Notes: generated from the letters alone by a model not told the origin. DNA of 64,000 bases from Halomonas sp. 25-S5 (GCF_029889845.1 NZ_JARANV010000010.1:1-64000); one strand, 5' to 3'; shown: positions 51,961 to 62,427, counted from the first letter of the stretch. Made by a program: numbers and translations.

Positions 51961-53631
51961 ATGAGCGAGAACGACAAGCCCGCCATCCTGACCGGTCAGC
52001 CCCTTGAGGGGCTCGACGCCTACGCCTCGGTGATGGATGTCTTCCACTCCTCCGTGGCGCGCTTCGCCGACAAGCCGGCGTTCAGCTGCATGGGACGAAT
52101 GCTGACCTATGCCGAACTCGACCGCCTCTCCGGGGACTTTGCTGCCTGGCTGCAGCAGGAGACCACGCTGCAGCCGGGGGACCGCATCGCCATCCAGCTG
52201 CCCAACGTGCTGCAGTTCCCGGTGGCGGTGTTTGGTGCCCTGCGGGCGGGGCTGGTGGTGGTCAACACCAACCCGCTGTATACCGAGCGGGAGATGGCCC
52301 ACCAGTTCAAGGACGCCGGGGTCCGGGCCATCGTCATCCTGGCCAACATGGCCGACAAGCTCGAACGCATCCTCGAGCGCACCGATATCCAGCATGTGGT
52401 GGTGACGCAGCTCGGGGATCTGCATGGCTTCCCGAAGCGCCAGTTGATCAATGCCGTGGTCAAGCACGTCAAGCGAATGGTGCCGGCCTACTCGCTGCCC
52501 GGTGCCACGCCGTTGCGTCAGGCCCTGAAGGTGGGCGCCGGGCGTCGCCATCAGGAAGTGACGTGCGGCCCCGACGACATCGCCGCGCTGCAGTACACCG
52601 GCGGCACCACCGGGCTAGCCAAGGGCGCCATGCTCACCCATCGCAACCTGGTGGCCAACATGCTCCAGGCTCGCCAGGCCATCGGCCCGGCGCTGACCGA
52701 CGGCGCCGAGACCATCATCGCGCCACTGCCCGTCTACCATATCTACACCTTTACGGTGAACTGCCTGTTCATGATGGAGACCGGCAATCACTCGGTGCTG
52801 ATCCCCAACCCCCGCGACCTGGATGCCTTCGTCAAGACCCTCAAGGGGCTCTCCTTTACCGGTTTCATCGGGCTGAACACCCTCTTCAATGCCCTGTGCA
52901 ACCGCGAGGACTTTCGCCGTCTCGACTTCTCCCGGCTGCACCTGACCATCTCCGGCGGCATGGCCCTGACCCGGGCCGCGGCGCAGCGCTGGGAGGAGGT
53001 CACCGGCTGTCCGGTGGCCGAGGGCTATGGCCTGACCGAGACCTCGCCCATCGTCAGCTTCAATCCCGTGGATGCCGCCCAGCTTGGCACCATCGGCAAG
53101 CCGGTGGCGGGGACCGAGGTGAAGGTGGTGGATGCCGATGGTCAGGATGCGCCCTTCGATGCCGCCGGGGAGCTCTGCGTCAGGGGCCCCCAGGTGATGA
53201 AGGGCTACTGGAACCGGGACGAGGAGACCGCCTGTGCGATCGACGGCCAGGGCTGGTTTCATACCGGCGACATTGCCGTGCTCCAGCCGGATGGCTACAT
53301 CCGCATCGTCGATCGCAAGAAGGACATGATCCTGGTCTCTGGCTTCAACGTGTACCCCAACGAGATCGAGGACGTGGTGGCGGCCCATCCCGGGGTGATC
53401 GAGTCCGCGGCCGTGGGAGTGCCCGACGAGACCAGCGGCGAGGCGATCAAGCTGTTCGTCGTCTCCCGGGACGAGACCCTCGATGCCGAGACCCTGCGGG
53501 CCTGGTGCAAGAAGGATCTCGCCGGCTACAAGGTGCCGAGGTTCGTGGAGTTCCGCGACGAGTTGCCCAAGACGAATGTGGGGAAAGTCCTGCGACGCCA
53601 GCTTCGCGACGAGGAGCGCGAGAAGCGATAG
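51961..53631 (+). CDS. fadD: Long-chain fatty-acid-CoA ligase
   Basis: 556-residue AMP-forming acyl-CoA synthetase. The AMP motif is YTGGTTGLAKGAMLTH, the second is GYGLTETSPIVSF, and the FadD-type FNVYPNEIEDVVAAHPGV and C-terminal PKTNVGKVLRR (catalytic Lys) are present. It activates fatty acids for beta-oxidation at the inner membrane. ATG 51961 is preceded by GGAG and by a promoter with a PsrA-like site. A terminator follows. Confidence 0.95.
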   Translation: MSENDKPAILTGQPLEGLDAYASVMDVFHSSVARFADKPAFSCMGRMLTYAELDRLSGDFAAWLQQETTLQPGDRIAIQLPNVLQFPVAVFGALRAGLVVVNTNPLYTEREMAHQFKDAGVRAIVILANMADKLERILERTDIQHVVVTQLGDLHGFPKRQLINAVVKHVKRMVPAYSLPGATPLRQALKVGAGRRHQEVTCGPDDIAALQYTGGTTGLAKGAMLTHRNLVANMLQARQAIGPALTDGAETIIAPLPVYHIYTFTVNCLFMMETGNHSVLIPNPRDLDAFVKTLKGLSFTGFIGLNTLFNALCNREDFRRLDFSRLHLTISGGMALTRAAAQRWEEVTGCPVAEGYGLTETSPIVSFNPVDAAQLGTIGKPVAGTEVKVVDADGQDAPFDAAGELCVRGPQVMKGYWNRDEETACAIDGQGWFHTGDIAVLQPDGYIRIVDRKKDMILVSGFNVYPNEIEDVVAAHPGVIESAAVGVPDETSGEAIKLFVVSRDETLDAETLRAWCKKDLAGYKVPRFVEFRDELPKTNVGKVLRRQLRDEEREKR

Positions 53632-53705
53632 CTTTCTTCTTGCAACCTGATAGCCACGCTTGATGGTTCCGATTAGGCGTCGTCGTGACCTCGGCGTTAC
53701 AATGC

Positions 53706-53742
53706 ACTGCCCGCTCCGGGAGTCCTGGGCGGGCAGTTTTTT
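53706..53742 (+). terminator. Rho-independent terminator after fadD
   Basis: ACTGCCCGC (53706-53714) pairs with GCGGGCAGT (53729-53737), followed by six T. It lies 75 bases past the fadD stop and 34 bases before the hrpA start. Confidence 0.85.
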
Positions 53743-53775
53743 GATGACCGTGACCCGGAGACGACCGTAGAGACC

Positions 53776-56700
53776 GTGACCCCCGAGACCCGCCAGGCCC
53801 CCGCCGCGAACGCCCAGGATGCCGCCGAGCTCGACGCCCTGACCCGCGACCTCGATGATGCCCTGCGGCGCGACGTCCCGACCCTGGACAAGCGCCTGCG
53901 CGGGCTGCGCCGTCGACTGAGGGAGGGCAAGCCCGTGGACCGCGGCCTCGTCGAGGTGCGGTGCGCGCTCGAGCGTTCGCGGCAGCAGGTGGAACGGCGT
54001 CGGGCGCGGCCGGTGGCCCTCGAGTATCCGCCATCGCTGCCGGTGGCGGAGCGTCGGGAGGACATCCTCGCGGCCCTGCGCGGGCATCCGGTGGTGGTGG
54101 TGGCCGGCGAGACCGGCTCGGGCAAGACCACCCAGCTGCCCAAGCTCTGCCTGGAACTGGGCCTGGGGCGCCGTGGACTGATCGGCCACACCCAGCCGCG
54201 GCGCCTGGCGGCGCGCTCGGTGGCCAATCGCCTCGCCGAGGAGCTCCAGGTGCCGCTGGGCGAACAGGTGGGCTACCAGGTGCGTTTCACCGACCAGAGC
54301 AGCGACGACACCCTGGTCAAGCTGATGACCGACGGCATCCTGCTCGCCGAGACCCGCCACGACCCGGATCTGATGCGCTACGAGGCCATCATCATCGACG
54401 AGGCCCATGAGCGCAGCCTTAATATCGACTTCCTGCTCGGCTACCTCAAGCGCCTCACCGCGCGGCGCCCCGACCTCAAGGTGATCATCACCTCGGCAAC
54501 CATCGACGTGGCCCGCTTCGCCGAGCACTTCGGGCGCACCGACGCCCAGGGACGGGGCCAGCCGGCGCCGGTGGTGGAGGTCACCGGGCGCACCCACCCG
54601 GTGGAGGTGCGCTATCGGCCGCTGGTGCGCGATGATGACGACGAGGAGGATCGTACTCTGCAGGAGGGCATCCTCCACGCCGTGGAGGAGATCGAGCGGG
54701 TCGAGCGCGACAAGCGCTGGTTCCATGGCCCGCGCGACATCCTGGTATTCCTGCCCGGTGAGCGCGAGATTCGTGAGACCGCCGACACCCTGCGCCGTGC
54801 CGACCTCAAGGGCACCGAGATCCTGCCGCTCTATGCGCGGCTCTCCAATGCCGAGCAGAACCGTGTCTTCGCCCCCCATGCGGGGCGGCGCATCGTGCTC
54901 TCCACCAACGTGGCGGAGACCTCGCTCACCGTGCCGGGCATCCGCTACGTCATCGACCCGGGGCTGGTGCGTCTCAGCCGCTACAGCTACAAGACCAAGA
55001 TCCAGCGCCTGCCGGTGGAGCCGGTCAGCCAGGCCAGCGCCAACCAGCGCAAGGGGCGCTGCGGGCGCGTGGCCGAGGGGGTCTGCATCCGGCTTTACGA
55101 CGAGGAGGACTTCCTCGCCCGGCCCGAATTTACCGACCCCGAGATCCGCCGCACCAATCTGGCCTCGGTGATCCTCTCGATGCTGTCGCTGCTGTCGTTG
55201 AACCCCGATGACATCGCGACCTTCCCGTTCGTCGATCCGCCGGATTCGCGTTTCGTCACCGATGGCTTCCGGCTGCTGTTCGAGCTGGGCGCGGTGGACG
55301 CGGACAACCGCCTGACCCCGTTGGGGCGCAAACTGTCGCGGCTGCCCATCGACCCGCGCCTGGCGCGCATGGTGCTGGCCGGCGCCGAGCAGGGGGGCTT
55401 GCGCGAGGTGCTGATCGTGGTCGCCGGCCTGGCGGTGCAGGATCCCCGCGACCGGCCGGCCGACAAGCGCCAGGCCGCCGATCAGGCCCACCGCCGCTGG
55501 CAGGACCCGGACTCCGACTTCGTGGCCCTGCTCAACCTCTGGAACGGCTTCGAAGTCGCCCGCGAGGAGCTCTCCGGTAATCGGCTGCGGCGCTGGTGCA
55601 AGGATCACTATCTCAACTATCTGCGCCTGCGCGAGTGGCATGACACCTTTCGCCAGCTGCGCCAGCTGCTGCGCGACATGCAGATCGAGGTACCGCCGCC
55701 GGCCCCACGGCTTGCCGCCGATGACCCGGCCTGGGACGACAAGAGCCGCGTGGAAGCCCGCCGAGAAAGCGCCGTGGCCCTACACAAGGCACTGCTCACC
55801 GGCTTGCTCTCGCACTTGGGCCTCGCCACCGAGAATCGCGAGTACCTGGGGGCACGCAACCGCAAGTTCCTGATCCATCCGGGGTCGGGCCTTGCCAAGA
55901 AGTCCCCCAAGTGGCTGATGGCCTTCGAACTGGTCGAGACCAGCAAGCTCTTCGCCCGGACCGTGGCCAGGATCGAGCCCCAGTGGATCGAACCGCTGGC
56001 CGGCCACCTGGTGAAGCGCTCCTATGCCGAGCCGCACTGGGAGATGAAGCGCGCCCAGGTGGTCGCCACCGAGCAGGTCACGCTCTTCGGCCTGCCGATC
56101 GTCGCCGGACGCAAGGTCCACTATGGTGCCATGGCCCCGCAGGAGTCCCGGGAGATTTTCATCCGCCGGGCACTGGTGGAGGGCGAGTTCAAGACCAGGG
56201 GCGACTTCTTCGCCCACAACCGGGCGCTGGTGGAGGAGGTCGAGGATCTCGAGGACCGGGCCCGCAGGCGCGATATTCTGGTCGACGAGGAGACCCTGTT
56301 CGCCTTCTACGACGAACGCATCCCCGCGGAGATCGTCAACGGCAAGGGCTTCGAGGCCTGGCGTCGGCAGGCCGAGCGCGAGAACCGCGACATCCTGAAG
56401 TTCGACCGCGCGGCCCTGCTGGCGCGGGAGGCCGGGGAGGTCACCGTGGCCGACTACCCCGACGAGCTGGTGCTGGGTGGCGTGCGCTATCCGCTTTCCT
56501 ACCACTTCCAGCCTGGGGCCGCGGACGACGGGGTGACGCTGACCGTGCCGGCGGCCATGCTGCCCCAGCTGCCCCTGGCGCGGCTCGAGTGGCTGGTCCC
56601 GGGCCTGCTGCGCGAGAAGGGCATCGCGCTGATGAAGTCGCTGCCCAAGGCGGTGCGCCGCCAGGTGGTGCCGATTCCCGACTGGGTCGACGCCGCCCTC

Positions 56701-57816
56701 GAGGCCATGACGCCGGACGACGTGCCGCTCACCGAGGCGCTGGGTGAATTCCTGCGCCGCAAGACCGGTGTACGGCTCCATCCCGACGACTGGCGCCTCG
56801 ACCAGCTGGAGCCGCACCTGGTGATGAACCTGCGGGTGGTCGATCACCAGGGCCGGACCCTGGGCCAGGGCCGAGACGCTCGTGAACTGGAGCGCCGCTT
56901 CGAGGCCGCCGCCGGGGAGGGCGCCCGGGCCCTGGCCGAGCAGGCCAGCAGCGAAGGCGAGCTCGAGGCCCTGCCCGAGACGCCCCTGCCCGAGTCCCGG
57001 GTCACCACCCAGGCGGGCATCCGGGTGGAGGCCTACCCGGCCCTGGTGCCCGCCAAGGAGGCCTTCCGGGTCGAGCTCTTCGACCATCCCGACAAGGCCC
57101 GCGAGGCCCATCGCCGGGGCGTGGTCAGGGCGGCCATGGAACGCCTGCCCGACCAAGTGCGGGCCATCGAACGCCTGAAGGGGCTGGAGACCTGTGCGCT
57201 GCTGTTCGCCAAGGTCGGCAGCAAGCGACAGCTCATCGATGACGTGGTGGCCGGGGTGTTTGGCCAGGTGGTGGCCAGCGAGGCGCTGCCGCGCTCGCGG
57301 GGCGAACTGGAGCAGCGCCTCGAGGCGACGCGCGATGCGCTGCTGCCCCGGGCGGAGGTCCTGGTGGCCACCCTGGAGCAGGCGCTCAAGGGGCACCTGG
57401 CCGTGACCAAGGCGCTCAAGGGGCGGCTGAACCTGGCCCTGGCGCTGGTCTACAGTGACCTCAAGGCCCAGATGCAGCAGCTGGTGCATCCCGGTTTCGT
57501 CAGCGAGGCGGGGGAGTGGCTCGAGGAGTACCCCCGCTACATGGACGCGGCGCTGATCCGCCTGGAGAAGGCGCCGCGGGAGCGCATGCGCGACCAGATG
57601 CACATGCAGGAGGTCCAGGACTTCGAGGCGCGGCTGGTGGCCCGCCGCGAGAGCGAGCGACGCGGCGGGGTGGAGGACCCGGTACTGGTGGAGTTCGGCT
57701 GGTGGATCGAGGAGCTGCGGGTCTCGCTCTTCGCCCAGCAGTTGGGCACGAGGTTCCCGGTCTCCACCAAGCGCCTCGAGAAGCGCTGGGCAGAACTCAC
57801 AGGGAGAAAAGCATGA
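53776..57816 (+). CDS. hrpA: ATP-dependent RNA helicase HrpA
   Basis: 1346-residue DEAH-box helicase. GETGSGKTTQLPKL is Walker A, IIIDEAHERSLN the DEAH motif, and QRKGRCGRVAEG motif VI, followed by HA2 and OB-like domains and the long C-terminal region (DUF3418) typical of HrpA (E. coli 1300 residues). The start is GTG 53776; the N-terminus is charged and not well conserved. HrpA acts on mRNA and stalled ribosomes. The stop overlaps the next gene's ATG. Confidence 0.95.
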   Translation: MTPETRQAPAANAQDAAELDALTRDLDDALRRDVPTLDKRLRGLRRRLREGKPVDRGLVEVRCALERSRQQVERRRARPVALEYPPSLPVAERREDILAALRGHPVVVVAGETGSGKTTQLPKLCLELGLGRRGLIGHTQPRRLAARSVANRLAEELQVPLGEQVGYQVRFTDQSSDDTLVKLMTDGILLAETRHDPDLMRYEAIIIDEAHERSLNIDFLLGYLKRLTARRPDLKVIITSATIDVARFAEHFGRTDAQGRGQPAPVVEVTGRTHPVEVRYRPLVRDDDDEEDRTLQEGILHAVEEIERVERDKRWFHGPRDILVFLPGEREIRETADTLRRADLKGTEILPLYARLSNAEQNRVFAPHAGRRIVLSTNVAETSLTVPGIRYVIDPGLVRLSRYSYKTKIQRLPVEPVSQASANQRKGRCGRVAEGVCIRLYDEEDFLARPEFTDPEIRRTNLASVILSMLSLLSLNPDDIATFPFVDPPDSRFVTDGFRLLFELGAVDADNRLTPLGRKLSRLPIDPRLARMVLAGAEQGGLREVLIVVAGLAVQDPRDRPADKRQAADQAHRRWQDPDSDFVALLNLWNGFEVAREELSGNRLRRWCKDHYLNYLRLREWHDTFRQLRQLLRDMQIEVPPPAPRLAADDPAWDDKSRVEARRESAVALHKALLTGLLSHLGLATENREYLGARNRKFLIHPGSGLAKKSPKWLMAFELVETSKLFARTVARIEPQWIEPLAGHLVKRSYAEPHWEMKRAQVVATEQVTLFGLPIVAGRKVHYGAMAPQESREIFIRRALVEGEFKTRGDFFAHNRALVEEVEDLEDRARRRDILVDEETLFAFYDERIPAEIVNGKGFEAWRRQAERENRDILKFDRAALLAREAGEVTVADYPDELVLGGVRYPLSYHFQPGAADDGVTLTVPAAMLPQLPLARLEWLVPGLLREKGIALMKSLPKAVRRQVVPIPDWVDAALEAMTPDDVPLTEALGEFLRRKTGVRLHPDDWRLDQLEPHLVMNLRVVDHQGRTLGQGRDARELERRFEAAAGEGARALAEQASSEGELEALPETPLPESRVTTQAGIRVEAYPALVPAKEAFRVELFDHPDKAREAHRRGVVRAAMERLPDQVRAIERLKGLETCALLFAKVGSKRQLIDDVVAGVFGQVVASEALPRSRGELEQRLEATRDALLPRAEVLVATLEQALKGHLAVTKALKGRLNLALALVYSDLKAQMQQLVHPGFVSEAGEWLEEYPRYMDAALIRLEKAPRERMRDQMHMQEVQDFEARLVARRESERRGGVEDPVLVEFGWWIEELRVSLFAQQLGTRFPVSTKRLEKRWAELTGRKA

Positions 57817-58934
57817 GCCAAGTGGTGATTACCGGGACGGGCCTCTTCACCCCACCACACGCCATCGACAACGCGGCCCTGGTGGACTCGTTCAACGCCT
57901 GGGTGGACGCCGAGAACGCGCGCCATGCCGCTGCCATCGCCGCCGGCGAGCGTGAACCGCTGCCACACTCCAGCACCGAGTTCATCGTCAAGGCCTCGGG
58001 CATCCACAGCCGTTACGTGCTCGACGCCGAGGGCATCCTCGACCCCGCGCGGATGCGTCCCCGGCTGCCGGAACGCGGCAATGACGCGCCCTCCCTCCAG
58101 TGCGAGATGGGCCTGGCCGCGGCGCGCGAGGCCCTGGACGCGGCGGGGGTCGAGGCCGCGGATATCGAGCTGGTCATCGTCGCCTGCTCCAACCTGGAGC
58201 GGCCCTACCCGGCCGTCGCGGTGGAACTCCAGGATACGCTCGGCGCGGGCGGCTATGCCTTCGACATGAACGTCGCCTGCAGCTCGGCGACCTTCGCCAT
58301 CGAGACCGCCGCCAATGCCATCCGCGCCGGCAGCGTCAAGCGGGCGCTGGTGGTCGACCCCGAGATCTGCTCGGCGCACCTCAACTTCCGGGACCGCGAC
58401 AGCCACTTCATCTTCGGTGATGCCTGCACCGCCATCGTGCTGGAGAGCGAGCAGGTCGCCACCGCCGAGGAGCGCTTCGAGATCCTCGGCGCCCGCCTGG
58501 TCACGCGCTTCTCCAACGCCATCCGCAACAACGCCGGCTTCCTCAACCGGGTCACCGACAGCGATCCGCAGGCCATCGACAAGCTCTTCGTCCAGGAGGG
58601 CCGGCGGGTCTTCAAGGAGGTCTGTCCGCTGGTGGCAGCGCTGATCACCGATCACCTGGCGAGCCTCGAGCTTACGGGCGGCGACCTGTCGCGGCTCTGG
58701 CTGCACCAGGCCAACCGCCACATGAACGACCTCATTGCCCGGCGCGTGCTGGGCCATGACCCGAGCCCCGAACAGGCGCCGATCATCCTCGATCGCTACG
58801 CCAACACCAGCTCGGCGGGTTCGATCATCGCCTTCCACCTGCACCGGGGCGACCTGCCACGCGGCGCGCTCGGGGTGGTCTGTTCCTTCGGCGCGGGATA
58901 CAGTGCCGGCAGCGTGGTGGTGCGTCGCCAATGA
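57813..58934 (+). CDS. 3-oxoacyl-ACP synthase III family protein (FabH-like)
   Basis: 373-residue condensing enzyme with the Cys-His-Asn triad in [25 protein letters not shown] and YANTSSAGS. It is longer than typical FabH (about 317) because of an insertion after the first strand ([20 protein letters not shown]). Length and sequence recall Pseudomonas PA3286, which feeds octanoyl-CoA into fatty-acid synthesis; that match is from memory. The nearby fadD fits a link between beta-oxidation and synthesis. ATG 57813 has GGGAG upstream and overlaps the hrpA stop. Confidence 0.88.
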   Translation: MSQVVITGTGLFTPPHAIDNAALVDSFNAWVDAENARHAAAIAAGEREPLPHSSTEFIVKASGIHSRYVLDAEGILDPARMRPRLPERGNDAPSLQCEMGLAAAREALDAAGVEAADIELVIVACSNLERPYPAVAVELQDTLGAGGYAFDMNVACSSATFAIETAANAIRAGSVKRALVVDPEICSAHLNFRDRDSHFIFGDACTAIVLESEQVATAEERFEILGARLVTRFSNAIRNNAGFLNRVTDSDPQAIDKLFVQEGRRVFKEVCPLVAALITDHLASLELTGGDLSRLWLHQANRHMNDLIARRVLGHDPSPEQAPIILDRYANTSSAGSIIAFHLHRGDLPRGALGVVCSFGAGYSAGSVVVRRQ

Positions 58935-58966
58935 GCGTCATGACAGGGAACCGCTGGGAGGCGAGA

Positions 58967-59740
58967 ATGCCAATGAGACAAGGGCTGACGAGATGGGTCG
59001 GGCGGGGAGCACTGGCGTTTTTGCTGGTGGCCAGCGCGGGGTGCGCCACCAGCGGGGAAGTGCGGGAGCGAAATCCCGACGACCCTTTGGAGGGCTTCAA
59101 CCGCAAGGTGTTCGCCTTCAATGATGTGGTCGACCGATACGCGCTCAAGCCCGCTGCCCGGGGCTACCGCTTCGTCACGCCGGACCCGGTGGAGACCGGT
59201 GTCGGCAACTTCTTCTCCAACTTGGGGGAGATTCGCACCGCGCTCAACAGCCTGTTGCAGGGCAAGGGCACCAACGCCAGCGTGGCCACCGGTCGCTTCC
59301 TGATCAACAGCACCGTCGGCATCGGTGGCCTGTTCGACGTCGCCTCGCGAATGGAGGTCACCGGCCGCGAGGAGGACTTCGGCCAGACGCTCGCTGTCTG
59401 GGGCCTGGGCGAGGGAGCCTACCTGGTGCTGCCGCTGCTCGGTCCGAGCACGCTGCGCGATACCGCCGGGCTGCCGGTGGACATGGTTACCTATCCGACC
59501 ACCTACGTGGAGGATGACGAGGTGCGCATCGGCCTTACCGCCCTGAGGGTGATCGATGCCCGGGCCGGCCTGCTCGACCAGGAGGCGCTGATCCGGGGCG
59601 ATCGCTACAGTTTCATTCGTGATACCTGGCTGCAGCAGCGCCGCTTCGAAGTCAGCGATGGCGAGCAGGGCGAAGATCCCTTCGTCAACGAGGAGTTCAA
59701 CTTCGATGAGGCGGACTTCGATGATGCCTTCGCCGATTGA
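58967..59740 (+). CDS. mlaA: MlaA (VacJ) family outer-membrane lipoprotein
   Basis: 257-residue lipoprotein that removes misplaced phospholipids from the outer leaflet and passes them to MlaC. Lipobox VASAGC is at the end of the signal peptide, then NPDDPLEGFNRKVFAFND, the family start motif, and the GVGNFFSNLGEIRTALNSL helix. The C-terminal tail is very acidic (FNFDEADFDDAFAD). ATG 58967 is preferred over the first possible start 36 bases upstream because GGGAGG lies just before it. Confidence 0.93.
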   Translation: MPMRQGLTRWVGRGALAFLLVASAGCATSGEVRERNPDDPLEGFNRKVFAFNDVVDRYALKPAARGYRFVTPDPVETGVGNFFSNLGEIRTALNSLLQGKGTNASVATGRFLINSTVGIGGLFDVASRMEVTGREEDFGQTLAVWGLGEGAYLVLPLLGPSTLRDTAGLPVDMVTYPTTYVEDDEVRIGLTALRVIDARAGLLDQEALIRGDRYSFIRDTWLQQRRFEVSDGEQGEDPFVNEEFNFDEADFDDAFAD

Positions 59741-59752
59741 GGCCATGACTGC

Positions 59753-60967
59753 ATGCCACCAGCCAAGCAACTGATCGGGGTGATCGACGTGCCGGGGTCG
59801 GAGCGTGATGCCCTGGCCGAGACCATCGCCCGTGACGGCCTGGCGGTATATGCCGCCGACAGCATCGAGGGACTCCCGCCGGAAACCGCCCTCATCGTGG
59901 CCCATTCCCGGGCGGTGCCCAGCGGGGACTGGACACATCTCGCTGAATGCCTGCCGACCCTGGTGGTCAGCGACGAGCGCCAGGATGCCGACCTGCTGCG
60001 CGCGGTCGATGTCGGCCTGGTGGACTACATCGTCGACCCGCTGCGCCATGGGTCCCTGCTGCGGCGCATGATCGGTAAGGCCATCGAGGTGCATCGCCTG
60101 GCCGCGGAGCGTGAGCATGATCGTGCCCGCCTGGCCCAGCTCAATGAGGACCTGGAAGAACTCAACGAGAGCCTCGAGACGCATCTGGCGATGCTGCGCC
60201 TTGATCAACAGGCCGGCGGACAGATCCAGCGTAAGCTGCTGCCCCCGCGGCCACAGACCCTCAATGACGTGACCTTCGACTACTGGCTGGCGCCCTCGCT
60301 CTACCTGTCCGGGGATTTCCTCGATTTCCAGGCTTTCGACGAGCGCTACAGCCTGTTCTATTTTGCCGATGTCTCCGGGCACGGGGCCTCTTCGGCCTTT
60401 GTCACCGTGCTGCTGAAGTATCTCTCCAATCACTGGCAGCACGAGTGGGACGGCGAGCATCCCGAGGCCCTGGCGCCGCGCTGGCTGGCGGCGCTCAATC
60501 GCGAACTGCTGGATGCCGGCATCGGCAAGCATGCGACCCTGCTCGTCGGGGTCATTGACCATCAACGTCGTTATCTCCACTATTCGCTGGGCGCGCAGCT
60601 GCCCATGCCCCTGCTGGTGTCCGATGGCAAGGTGACGCCGTTGCCCGGCGAGGGCATGCCGGTCGGCCTCTTCCCGGGGATCGACTACCCGATGCTGGGC
60701 TGCGAGCTGCCGGAGAACTTCCGGCTGTGGCTGTGTTCGGATGGGATACTGGAGTGTCTGCCGGGCGACACCCTCGATCTGCGGCTCAGGGAGCTCGAGC
60801 GGCGGGTCCTGGCCAGCGAGACGCTGGAGGACCTACGTGGCAGCCTTGCACTGGGGGCATTGGCGGACGATGATGAAGGCGTCGCCCAGAGCGCCCCGGG
60901 ACACGAGGAACTGCCAGACGACCTGACGATCATGACGTTGAGCGGATTTGGCAATGATAAACAATGA
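59753..60967 (+). CDS. PP2C-type (SpoIIE) phosphatase with a degenerate receiver domain
   Basis: 404 residues. N-terminal receiver-like fold (about 5-118) whose expected phospho-acceptor Asp at the end of strand 3 is replaced (TALIVAHSRAV). A coiled linker (ELNESLETHLAMLRLDQQ) follows, then a SpoIIE phosphatase domain with all metal Asps: LSGDFLDF, FADVSGHGASS, CSDGIL and PDDLTIMTL. This is the layout of Pseudomonas HsbR, partner of the anti-anti-sigma HsbA. The next gene encodes a STAS protein and overlaps it, so the two form one switch. Confidence 0.88.
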   Translation: MPPAKQLIGVIDVPGSERDALAETIARDGLAVYAADSIEGLPPETALIVAHSRAVPSGDWTHLAECLPTLVVSDERQDADLLRAVDVGLVDYIVDPLRHGSLLRRMIGKAIEVHRLAAEREHDRARLAQLNEDLEELNESLETHLAMLRLDQQAGGQIQRKLLPPRPQTLNDVTFDYWLAPSLYLSGDFLDFQAFDERYSLFYFADVSGHGASSAFVTVLLKYLSNHWQHEWDGEHPEALAPRWLAALNRELLDAGIGKHATLLVGVIDHQRRYLHYSLGAQLPMPLLVSDGKVTPLPGEGMPVGLFPGIDYPMLGCELPENFRLWLCSDGILECLPGDTLDLRLRELERRVLASETLEDLRGSLALGALADDDEGVAQSAPGHEELPDDLTIMTLSGFGNDKQ

Positions 60968-61463
60968 AGGCCGCATCAAGGCGGCGTTCGATTCCGGGGT
61001 CTTCGTCCTCAAGCTGTGCGGAGACGTGCGCCTGACGCTCTGCGCCACCCTGGACCGTCAGGCCCAGCAGCTGGCCGAGACCCCGGGCCTCGAGACGCTG
61101 ATCATCGACCTGCGCGACACCACCAACGTGGATTCCACTGCCTTGGGCTTCCTCGCCAAGGTAGCGATGGCAGTGCAGGGCCGTGTCACCGAGCGAGCGA
61201 CCATCATCGCCGACAACCCGGATGTCCGGCGGATGCTTGACGTCATGGGGTTCTCGCGCATCTTCACCCTGGTGGAGACGCCGATCACCGAGACCTGTGA
61301 GCTTTGCGATCTCCCCGAGATTCCCACCGACGTCGAGGAAACCCGCCAGCGGGTCCTCGAGGCCCACCGTATCCTGATGCGCCTGAACGAGCATAACCGC
61401 GAGGAGTTTCAGCCCCTCGTCGAGATGCTCGAGGCCCAGGAGGCCGCCTCGCACGGCCATTGA
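60954..61463 (+). CDS. STAS-domain anti-sigma factor antagonist (HsbA-like)
   Basis: 169 residues. A STAS domain (about 1-100) has the phosphorylatable Ser in RDTTNVDSTALGFLAKV. The C-terminal extension (LCDLPEIPTDVEETRQRVLEAH) is typical of HsbA-like members. It is likely the substrate of the SpoIIE phosphatase encoded immediately upstream with a 14-base overlap. In Pseudomonas the pair controls an anti-sigma factor and a diguanylate cyclase in the choice between swimming and biofilm. No kinase is adjacent here. Confidence 0.88.
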   Translation: MINNEGRIKAAFDSGVFVLKLCGDVRLTLCATLDRQAQQLAETPGLETLIIDLRDTTNVDSTALGFLAKVAMAVQGRVTERATIIADNPDVRRMLDVMGFSRIFTLVETPITETCELCDLPEIPTDVEETRQRVLEAHRILMRLNEHNREEFQPLVEMLEAQEAASHGH

Positions 61464-61488
61464 CCGGGCCCTCGGCGGCCCCGGTCGG

Positions 61489-62427
61489 TCAGCCCTTCCT
61501 CAGCTCACCCAGCAGCGCCTCCAGCTTGCGCTGGTCGGCCATGAACTTGCGGATGCCTTCCGCCAGCTTATCGGTGGCCATGGCATCCTCGTTCATCTCC
61601 CAGCGGAACTCGGCCTCGTCCTGGGGCTCGGGGGCGCGAGTCTCGGCGTCCAGCGGCATAAGCCGACGCTCCAGGTTACCGGTGGTGTCGGCCAGCTCTT
61701 CCAGCAGCTTGGGCGAGAGGGTCAGGCGGTCACAGCCGGCCAGGGCGATGATCTCGCCGGCGTTGCGGAAGCTCGCGCCCATCACGATGGTGTCGTAGCC
61801 ATGCCCCTTGAAGTGTTCGTAGATGCGCCTGACGGACTGCACGCCCGGGTCGCGGTCGCCACTGAAGTCGGCATCGGGCTCCTGCGCCTTGTGCCAGTCC
61901 AGTATCCGGCCGACGAAGGGCGAGACCAGGGTGACGCCGGCATCCGCGCAGGCCCGGGCCTGGGCGAAGCTGAACAGCAGGGTGAGGTTGGTGTGGATGC
62001 CTTCGCGCTCGAGAGTCCGGGCGGCACGGATGCCTTCCCAGGTGGCGGCGACCTTGATCAGGATGCGCTCGGGACCGACGCCGTGACGCCCGTAACGCTC
62101 GATCAGCGAGCGGGCCCGCGCCAGGGTGGCGTCGCTGTCGAAGGAGAGGCGGGCGCTGACCTCGGTGGAGACATGGCCCGGTATCAGGGCACTGACCTCG
62201 CTGCCGATCTCCACGGCCACCGCGTCCAGGGCATCGTCGATGTCGGTCGCATGGCGGGCGATTTCGGCCAGCCGTGCGCGGCGTGCCTCCTGCTGGGCCG
62301 CCTGGAGGATCAGTGACGGGTTGGTGGTGGCATCGGTGGGCGAGAAGCGGCGAATCGCCTCGAGATCACCGGTGTCGGCGACCACGGTGGTCATGGTCTT
62401 GAGTTGTGAAAGCAGGTCATCTGCCAT
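61489..62427 (-). CDS. tal: Transaldolase
   Basis: 312-residue (beta/alpha)8 aldolase of the pentose phosphate pathway, transferring a dihydroxyacetone unit from sedoheptulose 7-phosphate to glyceraldehyde 3-phosphate. N-terminal motif [13 protein letters not shown] and the Schiff-base Lys in [12 protein letters not shown] are clear; the size is close to TalB (317). Single gene, convergent with the HsbA-like gene. Confidence 0.96.
   Translation of the reverse strand: MADDLLSQLKTMTTVVADTGDLEAIRRFSPTDATTNPSLILQAAQQEARRARLAEIARHATDIDDALDAVAVEIGSEVSALIPGHVSTEVSARLSFDSDATLARARSLIERYGRHGVGPERILIKVAATWEGIRAARTLEREGIHTNLTLLFSFAQARACADAGVTLVSPFVGRILDWHKAQEPDADFSGDRDPGVQSVRRIYEHFKGHGYDTIVMGASFRNAGEIIALAGCDRLTLSPKLLEELADTTGNLERRLMPLDAETRAPEPQDEAEFRWEMNEDAMATDKLAEGIRKFMADQRKLEALLGELRKG

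Noticed and set aside
53698..53703. TACAAT as the hrpA promoter -10
   Set aside because: A transcript from it would start inside the fadD terminator stem, and no matching -35 is present.
52615..55641. Long minus-strand frame (1008 codons) opposite fadD and hrpA
   Set aside because: Antisense shadow rich in Gly, His and Gln; both plus-strand genes have full catalytic motifs.
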